Source of the DNA: Stereocaulon alpinum
Lineage: Eukaryota; Ascomycota; Lecanoromycetes; Lecanorales; Stereocaulaceae
DNA: 64,000 bases
NCBI GenBank assembly: GCA_018257865.1
Contig: JAEUBA010000019.1
Span: forward strand, 1 to 64,000
Direction of reading: 5' to 3'
In this document: in pieces, positions 54,447 to 64,000 of the stretch
Position numbering within the stretch: the stretch's first letter is position 1
Layout of the letters: each line of letters opens with the position of its first letter
Notes under the pieces: model-generated
What the model saw: only the letters and a program-made list of their open reading frames with translations
Told to the model about the DNA's origin: nothing
The model's database searches: none
Made by a program: the position numbers and the translations under genes

Positions 54447-56620
54447 GTTAGGGGCTTAGCTGGGATCGTCTTATATTAATTTTGATAACCTGAGGGATTA
54501 CTTTTTGCAAGGGAATTATTAGAAGGACTTAACGGAGTACTAAGGAAAGCTTAAAGGATAGAGCAGTATTATCTTACTAAAGTAACTACTAAAGAGATAG
54601 TAAATATCCTACCTATTACTTTATTAAGTATATACCGTTAACTCTATTTAATACTCGTTTACTAGTACTACTAGCCTTCTAATAGAGTATATAAGCTAGT
54701 AGGGTATATTCGAAGTTACTAGAGAAGGAATCCCACCCTTTTAGAATAAGAGCTTAAAGTAACGGATTCTATATAAGCTCTCTTAAAGCCTCCTTATTAA
54801 GCCCCTCCCCTACTAAAGAACTTATTAACCGACCTCTACCTATCCTTACGAAAGTAACTAAGGAAAGGACTATATTAATACCTAATATATCTCTACTAGC
54901 TTTACGTATTAAGTTACCTACCCCTAGTAAACTAAGGAATATAGCACCTACGAAGATTCGGGTATTTTATAGATTAAGAGATAGGAAAGAGGACCCCTTA
55001 GAATATATTAAAGATATAGAGTAGATATATAAGAGGGATATTAGAAGTAAGGATCTTAACGACCTAGCTAGTAAAGAAAAGGTATTCCGCCTTCTATTTT
55101 AATAGAATCTCGAAGCGGATACCTATAACTAGTACTTAGATCTTAATAAAGATACTAAGTAAGATTAGGATAAGCTAAAGCAAGCTTTCCTAAATAGCTT
55201 TTAAGTAACTAAAAAGGATATCTAAGCGAAGAAGTTTAAACTAAGGATAAAGATAGTATAATTAAAGTAAGATAATAGTAAGACTATAGTAGATTTCCTA
55301 AAGAAGGTAGCTAAACTATTACGAAAGATATCTAATAATAAGATTAACGTAGGAATAGCTACTATCTAAGGAATAAATAACTAGATTAAGTGTAAGTAGG
55401 TTAACTTTAAATATAATAAGGGTCTAGACTATTTATTTAGTATAGTAGAAAGACTTATTAAGGCTGTATATAGTAAGGTAGGTAAGCCGAATCTATTCGA
55501 TCTATTTAGTAGAGATATAACGGGAGTCGTCTTACCCTATAGATATTTAGTATAAACTAATAATAACTTGCTACGGTAAGTGCTTATTAATATAAATTAG
55601 GCGTTCCTAGTATTACTATAAGGGTTATAAGTAATAAATCTAGCTATTAGTAATAATACTAGTTCCTACCTATCCCAGTAAGGTTTATATCAGCTATAGT
55701 CTAAAAAGGATATATTAAATATCTAGTACTTTATATATAAGAAATACGGATACTACGCGTTATTCTATAACTAGCTATTATTACAGACTCTATAACTATT
55801 AATTACTACCAACTCAGCTATACCCTACTTAAGTAATATCGATAGTTAACTCTACTAGTATAAAGGCTGGTACCCTAGTAGCCAAAATTCTAATAACGGT
55901 GAGGGAAGCTCCGACGCTTAGAACTATTACCTAGTACCAGTAGCTTATTTACTACTATTAGATAGCAACTTCGTAACTTAAGTAATAGTAGTATAAAGGA
56001 TAACTAAAGTAGTAGCAAAGCAGGGAAAGCTACTATAACAAGTAGCAGGTATTAAGAAGTAAAATAAGTAGAAAGCTATCCTAAAGACATTAAAAGCGGG
56101 ATTAGAATATATAGTAGATCTAGAAGAAAAGGAGAATTAACTATAGGATAATACAAATAAGATAAATCTCTTAGAAGAAGAGCTAGGATTCGAGGAAGTA
56201 GACTCCCTATCTACCTTCTAGGAGACCTAACTAAAACGCGAACCTAATCTAAATTATAAGCAGCCGATAAACTAGCCTTATATAGTATACCTACTATCTA
56301 CTAGAGTTAGTAAGACTAGAAAGGTTTAGGAGCTAGTCCTAGTAAAGGTACTAAAGATACTAGACCCTATTAGGGGTTTACTTAGAGGAGTAAGATTTTC
56401 TATTAAAGATATTCTAAAGCTACCCCTTACTATAGAGGTTAGGCAGTTCCTCGATAAGTTAGATATCGCTAGGTAAAAGCTTACTCTAAGTATATAATAA
56501 AGTATACCTAGATATTAGATTAAGAGGATACCTAAAGTAAAGAATTAAGCTAACCTAAGTAGATCGAATATAGTAATTACTACTTTAGTATAAAGGGAAC
56601 CCCCTACTATTATAGTATAT
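54447..56620 (+). pseudogene. gag-like region of the retroelement, RIP-degraded
   Basis: In frame 2, around 54950-55070, a charged Arg/Asp/Glu/Tyr-rich stretch with YIKDIE-like spacing resembles the capsid part of fungal gypsy Gag. Many TAG/TAA codons interrupt it. Boundaries are approximate; no zinc knuckle was identified. Confidence 0.5.
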
Positions 56621-56970
56621 ATATTTGATAACGACGGATAATCCTAGCTATTTATAATTATAGTATAGATTAGAACGGTTAAGCTCCTACGAATACTAAT
56701 TAATAGTAGCTTACTAGTAGAGCTAGTTAGTTATACTAAGCTATAATTAATAACCCCCCTACTATAAGTCTATATAGATAGATACCTTTAGGTTAGTTTA
56801 GTAATAGATACTATCTATACTCTTACTAACTACGTCTACCTACTAGTAAATATCTAAGGAATCTAAGCAGTAGTAAAAGCGTAGGTTATTAATAACTAAG
56901 TATATAATCTCCTGCTAGGAGTACCTTAGATCCGGCGAGTAGGATTAAACCCTAACTATAGTATAGGGAA
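56621..56970 (+). pseudogene. Retropepsin (PR) remnant
   Basis: Frame 2. At 56681-56730 a segment reads KLLRILINSS, where fungal elements have a DSG-type aspartic protease site; the Asp-to-Asn and Gly-to-Ser changes are what G-to-A mutation would give. The downstream flap-proximal word YNLLLGVPW at about 56903 matches the family's Y-x-LLLG-x-x-W. Confidence 0.7.
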
Positions 56971-57597
56971 GGTTATAATACGGGGGAATAATTCAGTACT
57001 TAGGTAGGTACCAGCGGAAATTATCCTAATATATATAAACCTCCTAATAGTCGAACTTAATAAGGATAAGAATAGAGGGGATACTATAAATAAGGCGTAC
57101 TAAATCCTACTTAATAAGCTGGAAAACTACTAATCCTAATATTATAACTAGGGTAATATTAGGGAACTTAGGACCCTAGGCGTTACTACGAAAATATTAT
57201 AGTATTAGCTCTTATATTATTTAAAAAACTTAATATTACTAAAGATTTTAATTAATATACCTTATCCTTAGTATCGCTACTAGTTAGAACTCTAAGTATA
57301 CCAGTATTAACTAAACTTATTAATAATTAAATATTAACTAAAGTAATAAAGTATTCTTTAGGACGGGGAGACGGTTTTCCTACCTAACGCTAGCTTAGGG
57401 AATAGGATTTAAGTACTAATAGCGAATCTATTATTAAGGAATAGTTTAAGTATAGTAGTATTACTATTAGTATTCTAGTAGATATAAATAAGAGGATTAG
57501 TTAAGTAAAGAGGCTAGTATATACCTAGTAGGATTACTTTATAATAAATATACGCGATATATAACCTATAGACCTTATTAAGTACTTAATTAACCTT

Positions 57598-58330
57598 AAA
57601 CTAAATACGAAGCCTATAAAAGGATCCCTCCCTTAATATACTGCGGAGGAAAGAGAGTTCGCTAATAAAATTTTCCTAAAGCTCGAAGATATAGGAATTA
57701 TTATATATTATAGTAGTCTTTAGGGAGCGAGAACTAAATTCCCTCCTAAAAAGAAGGGCTTACTAATTATAAGAGTAGTCTATAACTTTATCCCTATAAA
57801 TTATTATACGGTTAAGTTAGCGTACCCTATATACTATCTGGAGGAGGTACTAGATATACTAATTAAGCTAAAGTATTAAGTCTATTTTAGCTTAGATACT
57901 AGTAATAGCTACTAGGTAATCCCTACTAAGGAAGAGGATTAGAATAAGATTAGGTTTCTAGCGCTAAATAGATAGTAGGTATATATTTATATAGGCTAAG
58001 GCCTTAAAGGTGCCCTATATACCTATACCTAATTCTCTAACCTTATCTTTAGACTACTCCTACCGAATAATAAAGGGATAGCTAGGCTACTAACATTAAT
58101 AGGAGACTACTAGATATATACCTTTTTAATCTTTATAGACGATTATAGCGCCTTAGTAATTAACTATAATACCTTATTTAACTTTCTTTATACTAAATAC
58201 TTTCCCTAATACGTCTTCGGCCTAGTCTACTTATTAGGAGCTAAGACTTACCTTTTTACTAATAGTATTAAGGTTCTTAGATTCTAAAGCAGTATAGCGG
58301 GCTTAACGCTATTATTAAAGTATAGGGATA
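57598..58330 (+). pseudogene. Reverse transcriptase remnant
   Basis: Frame 1. Recognisable RT landmarks broken by TAG/TAA codons are a KPIKGSLPQYTAEE entry segment, a KKKG ... VVYNFIPIN strand, FSLDTSNSY (palm), a GLKGA-type turn and FIDDYSALV in the position of the catalytic YxDD box. Overall order and spacing match gypsy RT. Confidence 0.8.
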
Positions 58331-58649
58331 AAATTCTAAACTAGCTAGTCCTATAAAATTATATAGAGCTTAATATATTCCTATAGCTAATACCTTTTCT
58401 TTAGATCTTTATACCTAGCTGGGTATAGTATATAATAGAAATAAAGAAAGTATACCTTATATAAGTAGCAGACGATATAAAACTAAAGCAAGCTTACGAT
58501 AATAAAATAGAAGACTATAACTAAAACTTTACTAAATTAGTAAGGGTAAGCAAGTAAAAGAAACTAACTATTTAGAGGAAGTAGATTAAAAAGGATACGT
58601 TCGATTAGGGGTAAAGTTAGTAGGAGTTATTTACTAAGGTAAAATAAGT

Positions 58650-59120
58650 AATTAGCTCGAACGCTATAGCTAGAATAGACCCTAACTTATAGTACTATCT
58701 CGCTATAGATACTAGTAATACTACCTTAGGCGGGTGTTTATTCCAGCTATATAATACCTTACTAGGGACTAAAGTAATACCTAGGTAGTAGCTAAATAAA
58801 CGGATAAATATATTCCTTTCTTATAAGCTATAAGATATAGAGACTAGATATAATAACTCTAAAAGGGAGTACTATACTATTATAAAGTACTTAGCGGAGA
58901 TTTGTTAGCTAGTAATAGGAAGTAAGTATCTAGTTATAATATATATAGATTACGAAGCCCTTAAGCCTATCTTTACTACCGGTTAGACTAAGAAAGGATA
59001 TATAGCCACCTAGCTAGATAAACTTAGAGAGTTCGATTTTCGAGTATTTTATCGCTTATTAAAAGACTAATATATTAGAGTAGCAGATAGTCTTAGCAGA
59101 ATACTAATATAACTAACTAC
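58650..59120 (+). pseudogene. RNase H remnant
   Basis: Frame 1, following RT. It contains a D-T-S-N-T-x-L-G-G-C-type strand near 58706, NNSKREYYTIIKYLAEI-like sequence near 58851 and a DYEALKPIF segment near 58950, typical of gypsy RNase H. Interrupted by stops. Confidence 0.65.
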
Positions 59121-59419
59121 TAACAGCTTAGTTAGGCTACTAGATAGGATAATAATACTATTACTAGAATTAAATATAATCTAGAGGCGAACCTTCCTCT
59201 TATAAATTATTAGTAAGGCTAATCTTAATAAGTATAGATATTTACCTATATATTACTAGTTAGTAGACTACTTTAAAGGAGGAGAAGTAAGGATAGAGGA
59301 ATTAAAAGTCCTACCTACTAGGCGAAAGGTACTACGGTACTAAGTAAAGAGATACTTACTACTAAGTTATACTAAAAGTAAGTACCTAAGGTTTACTAAG
59401 GAAACTACTAGGGCTATTA

Positions 59420-60160
59420 GTATTTATATTATTAAGGAGGAGATACTGAGATTCTTATAAGCTACCTACGAAGATTATAGGTATTATACGTCCGTACTAA
59501 CCCTAGATCGACTAATTAGATAGGTATACTAGCCTAGTAGGACTAAAGATATCTATAAGTAGTGCTAGAACTATTACTTATACTAAGCTAGACTACGACG
59601 CCTACTAAAGTTAATACTAATTATAATCTAATAGTTCGCACCTATAGCTATACTAGGTACTAACTAGCTAGGGCTAATTACTCCTACCTATACTACTACC
59701 GGTGTATTATACGTGTTACTATTCGTTAATTATTTTAGTAGGTTTACTTAGGCTAAGGCCTATATCTAGTATACTACGTTAGAAACTATTAATATAGCCT
59801 AAGAGTATATCGCCCTAGTATTTAGATAGCTGCGTAGACTATATATAGATAACAGATCCTACTTTATAAATAATAATTTATAACTAGTACTTTGAGATTA
59901 TAGGGTTAGCTATTATATAGGACTAGTAAGCCACCCTAGATTAACTAGGCTACTAGAGAGAACGGTATAAGAGATATTAGGTTAGATTAGTAAGAAGTAT
60001 ATTAAGCGAGGTAGTACTAACTTATAGTCCTTATTCGTAAGGGATAATATATTAAATATAAATACTAAAACTACTAAGATCTATAGATATACGCCGGCCT
60101 AGATTATACTAAGGTTTAAACTAGTTTATTACTACTTCGATATTAAGCTACTCGTATTAC
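59420..60160 (+). pseudogene. Integrase remnant
   Basis: Frame 1. The zinc-binding region shows RYYTSVLTLDRLI followed by Y-[W to stop]-P-x4-D-I at 59527-59556. The catalytic core opens with LYVLLFVNYFSRFTxAKA near 59707. Position after RNase H is the gypsy order. Confidence 0.75.
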
Positions 60161-61126
60161 TAGACTTAGATAAGGTAGAGGAACCCCTACCGGAGTATTA
60201 GTATTAAATCTATTTAGTACTAAGAGATAAAAATCGGCTACTAGCTATCGAAGTAGCCTTATATACCTATACAGCGAGCAAGCTGAAGGTAAGGAGATAG
60301 CGTATACCTAAAGTAGGGGACCTTATACTTATACGAAACCTCTTAAAAGACGGTTAGAGGGGAGGGAAGCTGGAAGCTAAGTAGTTAGGGCTACGGTTAC
60401 TAACGAAATAGATAAAGCACTAATATAGCGGATAGGTACGAGAATTATACGGATCTATAAAACTAAAACGATATTACGTCGATAATATTATATTATATTA
60501 CGAACGAACCCTAGCCTTTTTAGGCAGCGTATAGCTGGTAATACCTACCTGCGGTAGTACTCCTATAACCTAATCCTCCTTACGAATTCTACCCAGCAGA
60601 GCTAGGCAAAGAGCCCTATATCTAATAATATAGTAAGTAAGGTAAGCTGGCTAGCTAACTAAAGCTCTCCAGCTTAATACTAAGCTAGGCGTTAAACGAA
60701 GTAAATAAAGTAAATCTTCTACTAAGGGGAAAAGCGGCTACTTTATAACTCGCTAATTACTCCTTAATCCTTAATACTTCCTCCTTACTAATATACTCTT
60801 ATTAACTAACTTACCTACTCTTTAAACGACCTCACCTACGTCTAATAGAACTAAATTATAATAATTACTTTATATTAGACTTAAGCTAGAATTACTTATT
60901 ACGTACCTTTATATAGACCTTACTTTATACCTTTACCTAGGCCTTACTTTAAGCCTTAGTATAATATAAACTTTTACCTTAACTATTAAATTATTATCCT
61001 TCCTATACCTTACTACCTCTTTTAACTATACTAAGTACTACCGTAATACTAATCTACCACCCGCCTTAGTCTTTATTATCTACTAATTACCACACTATAA
61101 ATACTAAATAGCAAGCAGGTTTACTC

Positions 61127-62630
61127 AGCGGGAAGAAACGTACTAAAAATATATTATAGGAAGTATAAGGCCTACTAAAACTACCTATAACGAAGGAGAA
61201 ATATAAATATTTACCTTACCTACTACCTAGTAAACGGGCTAAGCTAGAGAGTCTTACTAATAAATTAAATTCTCTACTAGCTAGCTTACCTATACCTATA
61301 ATACTATAGCAGGGCTATATTAAAGTAAACTCCCGCAAGCTAAGCTTTACTATAGATAGAGGAAACTATCTTAACTTTACCCTAAGTCTTACTATCACCA
61401 GCTAATCTAGTAGTAATATATATACCTTACCTATTATAGTAAAATAAGGAATAAAAACGGCCCTTATCTACTCTAGTACTATAGTAATAGGACCTAATAC
61501 TAAGGACTTTTAGCAGATACTAGCGGAGGGGATTAAGATATATAAACCCCTTTTTATAGATAAGGTCTTTAGGACTAGCGTTTTAGGGGAACTAGATTAC
61601 TACTATTTAGTATTAGTAGGATATCTATTCCTAAGTCTCCTAACTAATACTAGGTATCTACGATATTCAGACGTAATAACGACCGAAGGCTAAGTCGTAA
61701 GATAATTATATTAGGACTACCTAAAATCTATCTCTAATAATATAGGTCGACTGCTAGCAAAAGCAAATACTATACTAGAGGAAACTAAGGGATTTAGGGT
61801 AGTAATAAAGACGAATTTAATTATTAGTAAGCTACTTCGAATCTTACCTACGGGGAAAATACTAACTATCTTATAGTAGGAATATAAAGATACTATAAAT
61901 AGTTATACTTAGTATCTAGCCTAAACTGCGGAAGCTATACGTCGGGAGTTAATACCTCTAGCAATCTTAACTAGTAATTATATAAATAAGGCTTAGAAAG
62001 TATATAGCGATTTATAAGTCTTAACGGAATTCCTAGTACTAATATTATTATCGGACCCCCTTAAATTAGATAAGACTCCCTAAGTAGATAAGACTCCTTA
62101 AGCAGGCACTATTAGCGAAGTATCGACTAGTAAGTACTAATACGCTAGTAGTACTATCGAAGAAGAGATATATAGAAGTATTAAAGAAGAGATATATAGA
62201 AGTTAAGGTCGCTTAACTAAGCTACTAAAGGTTCTTATATCTATAAGTAGTAGATACCCCTATAAGTATAAGGATTATACTCCCGACTATATTACTAAGC
62301 TAGAAGTAAAGATTATACGGAAGGTTTATTAAAGTAACGTTACTAAGCTAGCTGAAAAAACGGAATTATAACTAATTAATAAGTTTATTAAGAAATACCG
62401 CTCCTATATTAAGGAAGATACTATCTAACAGCTAAAGGAAGGTACTAAGGAGAGAGTATAAGCCTAAGCGGAGGTATATAAGAAGGAGCTAAAGGATAGG
62501 TCGTTTAATAAGGTTGCTAAGGAATAGGAGGAGAAGTTGATATAAGACTTTCGCAATAAGGTTAGATAAGAGATTAAATAGGATCTTCTTAGCAAGCTCT
62601 AGGAGAAGGAGACCTTAGGGGACTAAGGTT
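61127..62630 (+). pseudogene. Extra downstream reading frame (ORF3) of the retroelement
   Basis: After integrase, frame 2 can be read for about 500 codons with only TAG/TAA-type interruptions. It begins near SGKKRTKNIL. The middle has ordinary hydrophobic strands (FIDKVFRTSVLGELDYYYLV). Near 62159 there is a short internal repeat, EEIYRSIKEEIYRS. The last 120 codons are Lys/Glu-rich and coiled-coil-like (KKYRSYIKEDTI, VYKKELKDRSFNKVAKE). Most fungal gypsy elements end soon after integrase. I do not recognise the product. It could be a displaced gag-like or accessory protein, or a captured gene. Confidence 0.55.
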
Positions 62631-62633
62631 TCT

Positions 62634-62645
62634 AAAAAAGGGGGA
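62634..62645 (+). other. Polypurine tract
   Basis: AAAAAAGGGGGA lies five bases before the right LTR, where the plus-strand primer of LTR elements is expected. Confidence 0.8.
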
Positions 62646-62649
62646 TAGC

Positions 62650-62836
62650 TGTTGGGAAGGAATTAGTAGCAGTAGTGCTTATCACTAGGAAATAGCAGTA
62701 GCGATCTATAGTAGCGCCTTAGCCGACTTAGCCACCATATTTTAGCAGGCAGCTCCCACCCACTTAGATACATCAATGCTAGCTATCAGGGCTGCAATAT
62801 CATCTCCAATTGCTGTGTGCTAGTAACTACCTTTCA
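62650..62836 (+). repeat. Right (3') LTR
   Basis: 187 bp, same length as the left copy. It carries the T/A form at the six variable sites in its first half (to 62730) and the C/G form at the seven in its second half (from 62774), the mirror image of the left LTR. CCGG follows at 62837-62840. Confidence 0.95.
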
Positions 62837-62840
62837 CCGG

Positions 62841-63131
62841 CTATAGTTACCATTCGTCTTGCTCGAAAGCTCACGGAAAGCACTCAAAGCATACCTTGGA
62901 TTAGGTCTGCTAAGGCTCTTCTGAAAGATTTTCGAGATACAGTTAGAGCTCCTAAATCATTCTCACTTGAGGCGACTAACCTTTTCTACCTAAAGCTGCC
63001 TCGAATCAAAGCAGATGGGAAAAGTTTGGATGATATGGTCGTTTTCTATTGTGTAAGGTATTCATCCTTCCATCCTAGATGCTCCTCTTGAGCTTCGCCT
63101 GCAGCAGCGTCCCCAGCTATGCACCCAAATA
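62841..63131. other. Flank of the retroelement with an open stretch
   Basis: Normal composition resumes at once. The plus strand is open from inside the LTR to 63091 and reads LARKLTESTQSIPW ... LEATNLFYLKLPR, ending near a donor-like GTAAGG at 63055. This may be an exon of an unrecognised gene, but no start or partner exon could be found. Confidence 0.3.
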
Positions 63132-63802
63132 CTATCCTTGCTTGGCCTTAATTCTGCTTTCCGCTGCCTCTCCAAACTCTTCATCACCTTCAGAATCCGA
63201 CGGAGAACGCTCTCTCGCAGCCCAATTCACCATCTCTTGCTTGAGTTGCTTGATTTTCCGCGTCTCAATGATGTTCTCCTCCATCAACTGTACCGCCAAG
63301 GTCAACACCCACTTCAAAGACGTCTACTCCTTGAGGTAGTCGAGTCCATTGTCAAGACATCGCATAATGCCGTCCACATGCTTTAATATCCAGGATGGCA
63401 CATAGCCAATGGCCCTCAGCTCTCCGTGATCCTGGAAGACGTCATCGACGTGGCGATGGTTGGCGACGCGGCCCGTTTCTGTCGTTTCAATCTGGTAGAG
63501 TGTGCCGCCTGGGCTCGTTCATCCAGTGAACATACTGCTTTGCAAACGGCATTCTCCCAGAGTATGCTCACCTTGCTCATCGCTTTGGTGAAGATGTGAG
63601 ACCATTGACGTTCATTAGCAGAGACTCCTTGTTGGCAGCGCAGATGACTAAAAAGTGCACCGGCGTTATAGCGTGACGTAGACATCATCAACTGGAGTTT
63701 GATAGTGTTGATTGATTGCCACTTCTGTGTAAGAAGTGTAAGAAAGAAAGGCGGGTTCTCCTCGAGTTTCTCATTCCAAAGGCGAAACATCATAACACTC
63801 AT
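63132..63802 (-). pseudogene. Two-exon gene interrupted by one in-frame TAG
   Basis: Exon 1 (63802-63572) ends at donor GTGAGC, and exon 2 starts at 63491 after acceptor TACCAG; the 80-bp intron keeps phase 0. The product reads MSVMMFRLWNEKLEENPP ... WSHIFTKAMSK, then IETTETGRVANHRHVDDVF. Further on are YVPSWILKHVDGIMRCLD and DYLKE. TAG at 63324-63326 then stops it, but the same frame continues open for 63 codons (WVLTLAVQLMEENIIETRKI, acidic SDSEGDEEFGEA) to a stop at 63132. Either the protein is 132 aa with a chance extension, or a codon such as CAG became TAG. No family recognised. Confidence 0.45.
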
Positions 63803-64000
63803 GGAATATCACGCCATTCACTCTTTTGCTAGTCCTAGCTTGACACTTGCTAAACCATGTTGAGTCTTCTTTTGTACATTACGCTTCGTACAAGGCAGAA
63901 CTGCTAATCCAAGGTATGATGTCCCGATAAGCTGGCGGGTTAACCCATTCCCAGATGGTAGGACCGATATCATATCTACCGCTACACACGGGGATACTTG
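63803..64000. other. Right edge, no gene seen
   Basis: 198 bp of ordinary composition running off the window; presumably the upstream region of the gene at 63132-63802. Confidence 0.4.

Larger units (their letters stand above)
54260..62836 (+). mobile_element. Full-length Ty3/gypsy-type LTR retrotransposon, inactivated by RIP
   Basis: 8577 bp bounded by two 187-bp LTRs beginning TG and ending TA (left; RIP of CA) or CA (right), with CCGG on both sides and a polypurine tract before the right LTR. The interior has no ORF of 60 codons or more in about 8.2 kb. Translating through the stops shows gag-like sequence and a retropepsin remnant in frame 2, RT, RNase H and integrase in frame 1, and another long reading frame (frame 2) after integrase. 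The order PR-RT-RH-INT identifies Ty3/gypsy. Interior stops are almost all TAG/TAA, as expected from C-to-T and G-to-A changes at CpA/TpG. LTR mismatches are all transitions. Confidence 0.93.

Overview
The window is nuclear DNA of a filamentous ascomycete, most likely a Dothideomycete. The evidence is short introns (mostly 45-90 bp) with GT...AG ends and CTRAC-type branch points, compact genes often in divergent or convergent pairs, and housekeeping genes that read as typical Pezizomycotina orthologues. AT-rich, stop-riddled tracts look like repeat-induced point mutation (RIP). Exon structures below were assembled by hand from reading frame, splice sites and family knowledge; no search was run.

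Layout. 1-1060 is an AT-rich RIP-like tract with nested inverted repeats. 1351-2096 is an F-box-like gene. 2.1-7.3 kb is gene-poor but hides a multi-exon minus-strand gene with a zinc-cluster-like cysteine motif (4339-4878). From 7.3 to 54.1 kb the DNA is ordinary and gene-rich: a two-TM membrane protein, a CDF zinc transporter with degenerate metal ligands (Zrg17-like), DUG3, a HAM1-like lipid-binding protein, a repeat-bearing disordered protein, triosephosphate isomerase, mitochondrial ribosomal protein mL43, U1-70K, MRT4, MDM10, a bestrophin-like channel, acetoacetyl-CoA synthetase, LCB2, a protein related to fungal magnesium-chelatase-like proteins, VPS16, a short kinesin-3-type motor, an alpha/beta hydrolase and YAF9, plus several uncharacterised genes.

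54260-62836 is one complete Ty3/gypsy-type LTR retrotransposon: 187-bp LTRs, CCGG target-site copy, polypurine tract, and gag-PR-RT-RNaseH-INT order. Its interior is destroyed by RIP and has no ORF of 60 codons or more over about 8 kb. It carries a long extra reading frame after integrase. The point where RIP damage begins and ends can be seen inside the two LTRs. It sits 175 bp upstream of the YAF9 start codon. The right flank holds a small two-exon gene broken by one in-frame TAG, possibly RIP leakage.

The genes do not form a metabolic cluster. They are mostly housekeeping: splicing (U1-70K), ribosome assembly (MRT4), mitochondria (mL43, MDM10), sphingolipid and ketone-body metabolism (LCB2, AACS), vacuolar traffic (VPS16), chromatin (YAF9) and glutathione turnover (DUG3). 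The noteworthy material lies in the gene-poor left part and in the retroelement.
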